Below, piece after piece: positions 1 through 11,407 of a stretch of 64,000 bases of DNA. Numbering within the stretch: the first letter of the stretch is position 1; every line of letters begins with the position of its first letter. The translations under genes and the position numbers were made by a program. Origin of the DNA: Gamsiella multidivaricata (Eukaryota; Mortierellomycota; Mortierellomycetes; Mortierellales; Mortierellaceae); NCBI RefSeq assembly GCF_025024155.1, contig NW_026251712.1, positions 707,727-771,726 of the forward strand, given 5' to 3'. The notes beneath the pieces were generated by a model. That model saw nothing but the letters and a program-made list of their open reading frames with translations. It did no database searches and was not told where the DNA came from.

Positions 1-3000
1 CTGGTATCGTCTCCAATCTCGGCAGGCAGATAATGATTCCCACCGGTCGACTTCCACAGAATGCGATCTGTCCAGGATGGAACCCTTTGCTTGCTACTGG
101 TGTCGTATCGAACCAGTTTCAGTAAGCGCTCCTTCTCCTGCCGTAGATCCTCTTCCATGTCATCCTTGGAGAATTTCGCTGAACGGCTATTTTCGCTTTC
201 CCTGCCGTTCATGTCCGGCGATACTGAACTCGTCCTCATTGAATCTGTCGGTTCGTGACTGAACATAGCGTCTTCAATTTTGCCGTTTAGATTGGCGGAC
301 TGGGTCAAGTGTTCGCTCGAATGTCGACGCTGATGATGTTGACGAGAGCTAGGCGACCCGAGGAATGATGATTGACGCCGCTGAATAGACTTGACCGCTT
401 CCAAGACAGAAAGTCCGCGGGCTGGGACTCTGCGATGACTTTCGACAGTGGATTCAGCATCCGAAAATATTTGCTCCTGGTCTGAGTCGTTGTGCTTGAT
501 GTCCTCGTCTTCTTTATCGTTGCCTCTACCGTTACCATTGCCACTGCGATCGCCAATGCTGCTGCTATTATCACTGCTATGGGCCCATTTGTTTTGCTGG
601 TTATCTCTCGATAACGGATGAGAGTCCTGAGACAACCTCAAGGGCGTGGGTCCCACGTTGCCCATATTTGCGCCAAGCAAAAGCGTCGGACAGGACTTGT
701 TATTTTCCAATCGGTACAGCGTCGATGTGCTGTACGCGAGGGGCGGAAACGAGCGTTCGGACAAAAAGTTCGTCATGGATCTGGGTCGCCTGAGCAGTGT
801 CTTTTGGCGGCCTTTTTGCAAGCGACTGTCAGAAAGGGGTGTGATAGGATCAAATTTGTAGGTCGGTTTGAACTGAATGGGTGCCTCCGAGAACCCTTCA
901 AACACAACACCAAGATTCCTTTGAATGCTGAGCTGATCGTGCGCCAATAGTGTCTGTTAGAGTGTTGCGTATAAATGAGAAAATAGAAACATCAATATAT
1001 ATCCTAGCTCACAGGCAGAATGACTGGATACACGATATACCGCATGAAATTACCCCCAAGTCTTCTTTCTCGAGGCATTTCTCCGCCTGAGCCCGCGATA
1101 GATCGACACGATAGTTCAAATCGCCTGCCCAAAACGTATAGTCAAACTGTTCAGTTATGTCGACATTGATTTCGGTTTTTGCTGGACCGTTTTCATCCGC
1201 ACCCTCTTGTCTATGGCTATGCTGCTCAGTTGCTGCCAATTCTGTGTTGATTTTCAAATGACTTGTTTTGCCGGGCTTTTTCTCAACAAGATCTCCGTTG
1301 CTTGACTTGCCGATGGGTTTCTTATCGTCGCTACCTTTGCCATTGTTGCCAAAGTGAGATGATTTTTGTCGAGCCAGTGCCGGAGGAGAGTTGTAGTGGC
1401 GCCGAAGTTGCATATCTCCCTTGAAGTACCATCGACCGGGTGAACTCTTGGGAGCGTCGTTCAGCTGGAGTTCATGGATGATCCTCTTGTAGTCACTATT
1501 TCGAGCATGAGTATTACTTTGATGGGCTATGGTATACCAATTGAGGTCGCAGATAGGGTAATCAGTAAACCAAAGACTAACATGTAGCGCACCCCAGTAT
1601 GAAGCCCTGGTGATTGTGCTATTACCTGTCAGATGTGCGTTGACGAAGAGGAGCGACATACTGCCAAGGTAGATAGAGATAGCTACAGCACCCTTGTTCC
1701 CAACGATTCCGCCTATTCCAGTTGCTACAGTAGACGAATCGACCGCTATATGATCGAAGTAAGTTCACAGACAGCGCTTATTTAGTATTATGGTGCATGC
1801 TTCACTGTCGGATTGCATCATATCAATGGTCTCTAGACCGCAGCTATATGGACTTACCGCTGACAAGATCCTCGATGGGCCTCCAGATGAAGACCGCAAT
1901 ATGCAACGCCGCCATGGTCTCTGTCTTGATCATTACGTAGTCTGGCCCAAGGTAGGCCTGCAAACGCTTTTCCCATACTATCTTTGACGGGAACAAGACA
2001 GCCTCTCTGATCTCGCGTTCACATTCCTGAGTATTGATGGCAATAATGTGATATGGTGGGCCTGTATTCATTTCCAGATAGGGTTCCTTCAGAATTCCAG
2101 GTGCATGACCAGCGGGCGAAGAAGGGCTGGGTTGCTGTTGGATGGGAAGATGCCCGACGGATACTGAAGGCTGCAATTCTCCCTTACGGCTACGTCCTGT
2201 ACACCGTATCCGTTCCAGCAGACCGCCTCTTTTCTTTGGGTGCGGTGCCTCGGCGCTGACCTCCAAATTCAATTGAAGGCCGGTGCTGGTGCTCGATGCA
2301 GCGGTTGACGCTGGCGTACAGATGTGGGGTGCTGAAGCTGACGGTGAGATCATGTGGGGACGCTGCTCCTGACCAGAAGATCTCGTATCCGTAGCTGAAG
2401 TCTTCAAATGAGAGGCCCGATTCGAATCCTTTTGTGAAATATCTATGAAGCCGGTGAGACCGTCGTGGATATCAGGCATCTGCCCCATCATATTCCAGGT
2501 GCCCACAAACACCTTGAGTCGCGTCTTTGAGATGGTAGGTCTGGGCGGTCGCGGCTTTCGGCGATTTCTCTGCTTCTTTTTGGTGTTTGGTTCCGGTGAA
2601 GACCCATCCTGGTCCTGCTGCTGGTCCTGGTCCCTATTTGTCTCGGATGACTTTGGCGCGGCGGGCGAATTCCTGATGTTGAGCATCCATTCTACAGCAC
2701 GGGCTACCGAACGCAAACTGATCCTTTGATGTGGCGAAATATTGGCTTCCTCATCATCTGCTAAATGCGACTGTTCCTGCTGTTGGGTATCTTGTCCAGT
2801 CCCATTCGTGCTGTACGTGCTATTATAGTTCTGCTGGATAGGAGCGGTGGTGCTAGGGATTGGCGCATCGGCGATCACTGGGTTGCTATTATCAAGCATC
2901 TCCTCTGGTGGTGAGCCGACTAATGCGCTTTTGATCGTTGTTGCAATCTTTGGGGACAGCGGAACGATGATATAATCAGCACCATGAATCGTGTGTGAGC

Positions 3001-3377
3001 CTTTGACATGAACGGGTTGCAATTGTGGTTGGTCATTCAGAATGTATCCATTGATATTCAATGCTTACCTTGTGCGGATGAATGGGGTTGCTAGGCTGTT
3101 CCGGAAGTTGCTGATCCGACAACTGAGGATCGTTATGTTCTCGAACATATTCGTGGGCTATTACTGTATCGAGCTGTAATTTCGTTGGGTGCTGTTGTTG
3201 TTGCTGTCTATATTCTCTTTCCTCCTGTGCCTGTTGCATCTCTTGCGCCTGCGTGTGGTGCAGATAGGCAGGTTCCTTAATCGGCGTTTGGTCAGAGACA
3301 GTCAATTCTACGCTCGCCCTGCGTTGGCTATGGCTGCCCTGGAGCCACTTGGAAATCGGAGACACCCAGGTCTCCAT
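1..3377 (-). CDS. Inositol polyphosphate 5-phosphatase, INPP5E-like (3' end beyond window)
   Basis: Removes the 5-phosphate from phosphoinositides or inositol phosphates. Conserved blocks appear in order on the minus strand: GTWNMMGQ, INTQEC, VGNKGAV, VNAHLTAH, FWAGDLNYR, LLAHDQL, FKPTYKFDP and RVPSWTDRIL (about 95-60). The C-terminus runs off the left edge. Exons read as 1-953, 1054-1526, 1626-1745, 1858 to about 3000, and a first exon starting at ATG 3377; the junction near 2960-3064 is not resolved. The QEC block, the WEKRLQ..LGP..V segment and SKQR.PSWTDR resemble INPP5E more than synaptojanin, and there is no Sac domain. The N-terminal 400 residues are Q/S/P-rich. Three long low-complexity insertions split the catalytic domain: about 120 aa after GTWNM, about 90 aa before FWAGDLNYR, and about 230 aa between FKPTYKFDP and RVPSWTDRIL. 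Family call secure; subfamily tentative. Confidence 0.88.
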
Positions 3378-3723
3378 GTGTTGTTGGGAGTTGAGGATGG
3401 AAGTGAAGGTGGGGATGATGGGAAGGATGAGAGCCGCCGACGAAGATGGAGCGTTGTGATTGAAATCGCTGCCTACACGCGATTGTCATCGCAGTAGGAT
3501 GTCAGCTGTGGGTGCTGGCGAGGCCAATGACCCGTTCACGTTGACATCCCCCTGAAAATGAAAGGTGAGATCACACCCCTCCTTCCATCACTTCTACTTT
3601 CAACCGCCTTGGACTCCCCCCCCCCCTTTATTTTTTTGCATGCTACTTAGCCCTTGGCGATTCATACTCACCCCACAGCTGATTACGACTTCTCATTTGC
3701 GACATCACCTCGTCCGATCTCTC
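3378..3723. promoter_or_regulatory. Shared divergent promoter region
   Basis: About 350 bp separates the divergent ATGs of the 5-phosphatase (3377, minus) and the hydrolase (3724, plus), so promoters and both leaders must lie here. A C9-10/T-rich tract near 3618-3636 sits in the plus-strand leader. The minus frame stays open without an ATG up to about 3480, so an upstream non-canonical or spliced N-terminal extension of the phosphatase cannot be excluded. No clear TATA box was seen. Confidence 0.5.
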
Positions 3724-4990
3724 ATGACCACGGCAGCCCCTTCCTCCTCGGCCACCACCCCCTTGGCCAACCCGGCCACGCTCTTCAGGAGTCCCGTGCG
3801 CGCTATCTGGAATGTCCAAGGAGAGAATGTGCCTACTCTATGGTGGCCAGCAAGGGGTCACCTTACGTCCTCACAGGATGCCAAGAGGGGACAACACAGC
3901 ACCGTTCTCTTCATGATTCCTGGTATGCCAACTAGACCCATTCCATTCGCCTGTCTGTTTAGTTTATATCAATTGTAGTCTGCTAACACTTCTACAATGC
4001 GAATGTTAGGCAACCCTGGTCTTATTGATTACTATACACCATTCCTCCAAACAGTGCATGACACCTGTCAGGGCAAGATCGACATCTTTGGAGGTACATG
4101 CCCCGACATGCATTGAATAAAGTGGGCGGCTGCATTCGCCACACTAACCTATTTTAATATATCCCTTCATACACAAACCAGCTTCCCATCTTGGCCACTC
4201 TGCAGGAGCGCATGTCACGGACCCATCAAGAATGTACGCACTGGAGGAGCAAGTCGAGAGCAAGATTGCTATTATGGATCGACTCCAGGAAATGTATCCA
4301 GCTGGAACTCGGTTTATTCTTGCAGGACATTCAATGGGCGCTTGGCTAGCACTTCGGGTGCTGAAGGCTCGCCCTAACCATGGAATTGAACGCATCTTCG
4401 AGCTGTTTCCTACCATTCACCGAATCGCGGACACTCCAAATGGCCGTAAAATGAAGGTAAGACCCCTCTTTATGTCCTACATTGTGCATATACAAGCCCA
4501 CACTGTACTCATAGTCGCTCTTATCTAATTGCTTCTCGTTGGAATGTCTGCTACTCAGAATCTGTTCAAGCCAATGATCCGATCCATCGTGGGAGGAACT
4601 GTTAGCACTCTTCGTTTCATCTTTTCGGCACCCCCAGTTCTTCAATCGATCGTGGCTCTGGCTACAGGCCAAGAGAGTGATATGGCCAAGGTTACCTCAC
4701 AGAAACTGCTCTACAGCTCCGTGGTCAAGAACTGTCTGTTCCTGGCGGGCCAGGAAATGGAGGCGATCAAAATCATGGACAAAGAGCTGATCGAGGAGCA
4801 TGCATCGAAGTTTGTGTTTTACTATGGAAAGACAGATGATTGGAGCCCGATTGAGAATTATTACGAGATGATGGAGTTGTTCCCGAAGGTCAAGAGCTAT
4901 CTCTGCAACCAGGGAATGGTTCATGCATTCGTGCTGGGCCACGGTGAGCCGATGGGTCTCTTGGTCGGAGGTTGGATTAACGAGATGTGA
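3724..4990 (+). CDS. LDAH: Lipid droplet-associated hydrolase (LDAH / DUF2305 family)
   Basis: An alpha/beta-hydrolase of the LDAH (C2orf43) family, whose members sit on lipid droplets and affect sterol and triglyceride storage. Four exons join in frame: 3724-3922, 4010-4093, 4182-4456 and 4559-4990. The joins create the family blocks IPGNPGLIDYY and ASHLGHSAG. The nucleophile elbow is GHSMG in exon 3. The acid region FYYGKTDDW and the C-terminal HAFVLGH carry the probable Asp and His of the triad. ATG 3724 was chosen because it is the first in-frame ATG ahead of a Thr/Ala/Ser-rich start. Length is about 329 aa, normal for the family. The neighbour phosphatase is divergent. Confidence 0.9.
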
Positions 4991-6499
4991 AATAGTCGGC
5001 ACGTATCTCAGTAGAAGCGCTAAGAAAACTATGCACTCAATTGACAACTCCTTTTTTTTGTATTGCGCCGAGATGTCATCGACCTATGAATAACTGGAAT
5101 TATGCGTTGAAAGCAAAAAAGACGTACCTACTCCGTGTCAAGTTTGGTTCTTTCCAAGTCAGTCAAAAAGAGTCCAGCTGGCCTCTTTGTATCCTGATTC
5201 GGCGTTGGATGCAAAAAAAAAAAAAAAAATCGCGCTTTTCGTTCAAGTAAGCGGTGCTTAGATATTATTAATAATTCATACAAGTTGCTCAAGGTCCAAC
5301 CTCATCTCTCGGGATTTGTATCAACAGGGCGAATGACGCTGTATCCTTAAGTTTTAGCGCTGGCTGTTTATGCGTCCTTTGCTCAGAATAGTATTCCTTG
5401 TGCCTGTGGAAAGCATGGCGGGGAAAGGGTGTTTGCCTAGCCATTTTTATTCTTTGTTTTTGTAGACATGGCAATTGTGTCATCATGCGACTCTTTCGCC
5501 TCGCACTGAGGGCCACAGATAACTTTATTGCACAGGTTTCCCAGACCAGAGCATCGTTCTCCAATGGTTTTGACAATTGTTTTGTTTATCGGCATGGATG
5601 GTGCTCTCTCCTTCATTCTCAGTGTCTCCTGTATTGCGCTACTTTGATCAAACCATAAAAATGACAGCAAACACAGGAATACGAACAGATGGATGGCTGT
5701 ATCCAGCTGAGCAATTGCACAAAGCAAAAGCTGTTAGGGTGTGGCTCTAAGAGAAGACTTCCACTCGCATTAGATACACTATGATACCATTGACGATAGA
5801 TGGGGATATGAAGACCTCTACGAGATAGATGCGGGTCTTGCGAGAGAGGAGAATGGACAATTGAGGTGCGCTGTATAGGATTTTGCGTTAACCCCAGGAA
5901 CGAACCAACTTACCACAAACAAACAAACAAACAAACAAGCAGCCTTTCAGAGAAAATGCTCTCCCAGGCCAGAGTGTGGTCCACCCGCACAAGAAAAAGA
6001 AGCTCCATCCTTCATTTTCATTTTCTCACACCCGCCCACTCATCTTTCTTTCTTCCCTCTTGTCTCTTTTCTCACACCCTTATTTGTCTCACTCTGTCAA
6101 GCTTTATCCCCCATCTTCTTTCAATCCCATCCCCGGCACTCCTCCACACGTTTTATTAATATTATCTGGACCATCTCAATTATTTATACTCTTTTTTTTT
6201 TGTTCTCAAGAGAGCTGCCTGAAAAAAGAGCACCCCTGCCAACCCTGGTTCATAATCTTGTCCATTCTCGGCTCCTTCCACTCCTCCAGCCTATCTCCCA
6301 CCACCTGCATTTCTCCTCCTCGGATTCGCCAAAGCGCTCCCCACTATCACCAACACACCCAAACACTTCTGTCTGAAAAGGAAGTAAAAGCACGTTCCCA
6401 TACACTTTTGTTCGAACCACTCGCTTGCATCCCCATATCCACCCCCATCCCCTACTGCTACTACTCTTCAGTAGCAGCACCATCACCCACCAGCCCATC
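4991..6499. other. Intergenic region and leader of the Zn2Cys6 regulator
   Basis: No convincing gene. It holds the hydrolase 3' region, an A-rich run near 5213-5229, a CAAA repeat at about 5914-5939, and a strongly CT-rich stretch from about 6000 to 6490 that looks like the leader of the downstream regulator. Confidence 0.5.
5914..5939. repeat. (CAAA)n microsatellite
   Basis: About six perfect CAAA units upstream of the regulator gene, just before its CT-rich leader. Confidence 0.85.
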
Positions 6500-9400
6500 A
6501 TGTTCAACCCCGCCATCATGTTGGACATGAGCAGTGGCGCAAAGAGATCCAAAATCACAAAGGCATGCGACAACTGCAGACGACGCAGAGTCAAGTGCGA
6601 CGGCGTACCTGACGGTTGCGGAGGTTGCAAGGCGGCCAAGACCCAATGTGTCTACACCACCAGCAACACCAAACGCGGTCCTCCCAAGGGCTATGTCGAG
6701 GTGATCGAGGATAGACTGGGCAAGATAGAGAGCATGCTTGCAGGCATCATCAAGAAGAAAGTCCTCGTGCCCCGGGACACTCCCGACACTGCAACCGCAT
6801 CCCAATCAGAGGCCGAGGACAATGATATCGACAACGACAACGACAATGACGACGACCGCACCAGCATCTACTCAACCGACCTGGTCGAGGTCAAAAAGCA
6901 GCCACCAGCCTCACCAACAATGCGAGCCATTCTTGCACGCTCCAGTACCCCCGTCGCTCGTGGTGCACGTTCTGGTTCCGCTACAGTCGCATCCGTTGCT
7001 CGCCACTCGCCCCTCGTGTCACGCAACAGGTCATTGACGGCGCTGCTGCCCTTTTCGCAGGACAGCATTCAACACCAACTTGCTACTCAGCAGGACTACC
7101 CTGGCCCCGTGTCTGAGGCTGACATGGCAGCCCTGGTTAATATGTTTGATAAGCTGGGAACAACGTCGGTCCGTACAACGGTGCCTTTCCCTTGGCTTAC
7201 TCCGGAACAATCACGTCAATACGGTCGCAACCACCTCCAGTTTTCTGCCCAAAGTCTGGAGCCACCTTTGCCATTGCTATCGTGCCCTTCTTCACCATCA
7301 ATTGCGCCCAATGTCACACTCAATCTTTTAAACGTGTTCTTCGACCACTTCAACACCTTCCTTCCCATCATCCACAAGTCTACCTTCATGAAGCAATGGC
7401 AGCGACAGTTCTGCCAGCTCTGTTCCCTAACTTCTACATCTTCAACATCGTCAAAGAACCGACCAAAGGATGCAGATGCACATACGGAGCACATAGAAGA
7501 CGCTGTTGCACCACTCTCGCCGCTGCTTCTCAATGCCCTCTTGGCAGTTGCATCTAGGATACCCACCAAGTCAAAGCAGGGCGCAGAGATGGTATCGATG
7601 AGCCAGGAGTTCTTTGACGCCGCCAGGCTTTTGCTCGATGATTTTCTGGATGTCCCTCGTGTGTCTACAGTGCAGGCGCTATGTTTAATGTCGCAATTTC
7701 ATCACCAAGGCGAGTGGAAGACAACTCGGAGCAGCGGATATCTCTCAATGGGTATTCGCATGGCTAACGAGCTCGGCCTCAACCGCGATCCTGCGATGTT
7801 TGGTGAATGTGAAGCAGATGCTTTGCGCTGCCTTTGGTGGTCCATGTTCATTCTCGTAAGTGCCACGTTCATGTAGCTTATCGCCATGTGCACTTGCTCC
7901 GCAGATGGATATCTAGTCTCACGCGTCCTCTCATTCTTTGTAGGACCATCAATTCTCTGCGTGGCTAGGCTTAGGCCTTTCGATGCACGATAAGGAGAGC
8001 AACGTCGAGCTGCCCATGGGCGTGAGTTCCTCCCAGCAGGATCTCCGCGGATTTGTGTGCATGATTCGATTGGTGAAGGTAATGGAAGATCTTCATCTGT
8101 TAAGCCAATGTTACACGGATGTTGTCTTAGGCGAAATCATTAACGCGTTCTCGTGGTCATCAATGTGCCCGCCCATGATAGATTTTGGGCACTGTGCTTC
8201 AGCATTCGTATTCAACGCAGTCCCTGCCACCACAGTTTGGCGGTCATGACTCTATGGTCTCGTTCATCGAAGGGTCGCTCACATCATGGCTAAGCAACCT
8301 TTCCCCTGACATGCGGTGGCAGAATCCAAACTTACCTGGGATCTTGAGGGGCTCGCCTGCTTTATCCATGCGCTCAATGCGGCAACAGTCGCTCGCTCTG
8401 GCCAGAGAGTGCAGTGAAATATACCCCGCCTATCTGTACATTGTATACAATACCACGCTGATCTTGCTGCATCGGCCATACATCGTCGGAGCCGCCGGCT
8501 CTCCTACTGCAGCACAGTCCAATACCATCTGTACGGGCTCAGGCCGTGCCATCACGGACATTGCACAAAGTCTGGACATCGAGCAGTGCTCATATGTCGT
8601 AAATCGCTTTGCGCTCTATGCACTGTTGCAGGCCGGAGTCATTCACGCCATGAATGCAGTTTATGATAAGCGGGGATCGGAAGTAGCGATGGACTATTAC
8701 AAGCGCACGCTTAGTGTGCTCCAGGGTTTTTTGGTCTGCACGACGTACTCGGGCGGTGTTGCCGAGGGGATCAAGGTAACTTTCAGCCCATCAATTGCAC
8801 GCCTAATTTTCACGAAATTAGCGATCAAGGCTCTTACGATTATATTGATAAACATCCCCTGAATGATAGATTCTTGAGCAGTTCTTGGCTTCGACATCCA
8901 TGGCTGCAGCCGAGGATGAGGCACAAAATGGAAGCCAAGGTTCATCAGGAACGAATGAGACAGAGCAAAATGAAGGTCAGCTCAACCACAAGAAACGCCA
9001 GCTCGGTGCCCTTTCAACGCCACCGAACATCTGCTCATTTTCACAGGATACTACTCCGTTCATCACGACCTCTTCGACGACTTTGACCCAGTCCGTTGTG
9101 TTGACCCCGACTACGATGTCCATGATGATCTCTCCGGAATTGACCAACGGTGGTGCACAATCTTTGTACAGTGCCCCGCAGCAGCGTCCTTTAGACCTGA
9201 AGGAGCAACAGAAGCAGCAGCAACTCAAGATCCAGCAGCAACAGCGCATGTATCAACAAATGCAAACCTTTGGCCCGGACGCTGTCAAGGCTGAGTCCAT
9301 TGCCGAGATCAACGTGCAAAACTTGGAGCAGCAGCAGCAACAACAGCAACAGCAACAACAATTGTTGAAGCAGCAGCTTCAGCGCCAGCAGCAGAAGCAG

Positions 9401-9832
9401 CAGGTCGAGTTGGAGTTGAAGGAGCAGAGCGGCGCCAGTTCACACGCGCCTTCAGCAACGGCGCCAGTACCGGTCATCCCCAGTCACCGGTATGCCATGC
9501 AAATGCTGCAGCAACAACAACACTATCAGCAGGCAAATCAAGGACATGGCAATGTTACTATCCCTATGACCATGACCATGGCCACGATGACGATGGAGGC
9601 GCAGAGCAAGTTGAATCATCAAGACTTTCAAATGAGCGACGACATGGCTACATCTACGGCAACTTACGACTTTACACAGTTCTGGGCCGATCCCTCTGCT
9701 GTAGACCAGCAGATGACGCCTTCCTTCTCTGGGACCATCAATCCAGCAGGCCTGGAGCAGAATGGGCACCGGATATCGACCATGTCAGAGAATCAGAACC
9801 AGTTTGGAGGAGGAGCACCCATCTGGATGTAA
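6500..9832 (+). CDS. Zn2Cys6 transcription factor with fungal_trans domain and Gln-rich tail
   Basis: A DNA-binding nuclear regulator. From ATG 6500 the zinc cluster is C23, C26, C33, C40, C43, C50 (CX2CX6CX6CX2CX6C), followed by an RGPPKGY linker and a short predicted dimerisation helix (about residues 65-80). An acidic Asp/Asn run follows. The middle homology domain (fungal_trans) spans exons 1-3, with the typical FFDHFNTFLPIIHKSTF and LGLNRDP blocks. Exons 6500-7855, 7944-8078, 8182-8775 and 8882-9832 join in phase and give 1011 aa. The 8079-8181 intron was fixed by the join RLVK|ILGTVLQHS. The C-terminal 300 residues contain several Gln runs (about 9205-9410), a likely activation region. 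The RGPPKGY linker is shared with XlnR-like regulators, but the target cannot be told. The second ATG (6518) is a possible alternative start. Confidence 0.93.
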
Positions 9833-10151
9833 CAACAGAACACAAGCAATTGCATTTGGCATGTCCCCTTTTGCATGTCCCTTCGCTACCACCACTTAGA
9901 TTGTATCATCATCAACCCCTCATTCTTTCCTTTTATTTTGAACTTACGACAATGAACACAGCAAGAACTTGTATATATCAGATATAATTACTGAACGCAT
10001 TTTTGTTACAGAAGCAATGGACATATGCTGCGGGAGACAAATTTTGCTTTGGGGGATTTGCGTGCATGGCCACTGATGCTCCTTTTGATGACTAAATGAT
10101 GCCATGCATGATAGAATAGATAAAATATTTAAAAGTGGAGAGTGACCCCTC

Positions 10152-10187
<36 letters not shown>

Positions 10188-11407
10188 TTTTGGAGGAATG
10201 TGCCATGGCTGCCTCCAGGCCACAGACACCCCCTGCTTGATGACAGAAAACAGTTGGGAGCATGAGTTCTCCTTTCCGCCCAGGCCTTAATCTAATGAAG
10301 TCTGTGGATTTCAGACATGGATTTCTTTTTTGCGAGCCGTGAGTGTGAGCGCGCCGTTTAGGGGGAGAGGTTTTTGATCCCTGGACGGGTGATGTTAATT
10401 GTTGAAGAGCAATTATGTCTAAGCATCAACATGACAGACAGTATCTCATCGGTTCATTAGCCCGATGTAGACTAGATAGATGTAAGATAGTGCTGAGCAG
10501 CACGCGCAGAGAAATGAAAGAGACAAAGGTGCTCTATGCCAGAGCCGGAAGGCAGGGGAAATCACGAAACATGGCTTTATGGTTTTATTAGTGCAATTAA
10601 CAGGGTGCGAGCCCTAAATTGGATTAAACATCTCTCGAACCAGCTCTTTGAGACGCAGGTGGGAAACCACATACTTCACGCATGTCTCCATCAGTAGCAG
10701 GAGCGCTTGGAGTATTAGCAACAACAGGTGGAGACGGAATGAATAGGGTGTTTGTGGCCTTTGAACTTAACTGGCAGATAGACCAACAAAAGGGAAGCAA
10801 GTCCAGTCTAGCCTAGCAGGTCTAAGCTGTCTGGACGGGACATGCTCCAAGAGCAAAAGACGAGGGCGGAGGGGCGTATTACCTCGTTATCTCTTCCGCT
10901 GGTCGAGAAGAAGAAGAGAAGGAAGGCAATTGATGGAGCTGGTGGTGTTTGGTGTCAATGTTTGGGTTTCTCGGTCGATGGCCCGTCGACATGGGTGTAG
11001 CACGAAATCCATAACTGATGGTGACTGCAAGATCCAGGTACATGAGTATACAGGAGCATTTAGACAGTGTAACATCGATTGAAGTGTGTTGCCCTGGTCA
11101 AGGAAGGGTAGGAGCAGGCACCTGCCTGCCTACAAAACGCACTGTGCTCTCAACCACTCGCTCGCCCACCTCCTCCAGCACTCCATTCCTTTTCTTCCTC
11201 GTTTTCTTCTCGCCCATCCCTTTCTTCGCTCCCACCCAACCATCTCTTCACTTTCCCCCCTCACACTCCACGCGGGCAATCACCCCCCCCCCCAAAAAAA
11301 AAAAAAAAAACAACTGCACACCTCGCGCCCTTCCTCATCTCTCTCATCCAGCCGACGCAAACCATCCACCCCACCGAACAACTGAAAAGGAGACACGCCC
11401 CGCCACC
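9833..11407. other. Gene-free spacer with septin leader
   Basis: No coding region is supported on either strand. It contains the regulator's 3' region, the A31 inverted repeat at 10148-10196, and a CT-rich and poly-C/poly-A tract (about 11140-11310) just upstream of the septin ATG. Confidence 0.5.
10148..10196. repeat. A31 tract inside a 12-bp inverted repeat
   Basis: CCTCC plus seven A at 10148-10159 is the exact inverse of seven T plus GGAGG at 10185-10196. The loop is the rest of a 31-base A run plus one G. The transcript or single strand could fold into a perfect 12-bp stem. It lies about 320 bp past the regulator stop. Confidence 0.85.

Noticed and set aside
8079..8181. Alternative regulator intron ending at TTAG 8130
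   Set aside because: Joining at 8131 runs into a stop after about 15 codons, whereas 8182 restores the conserved RLVKILGTVLQHSYS block.
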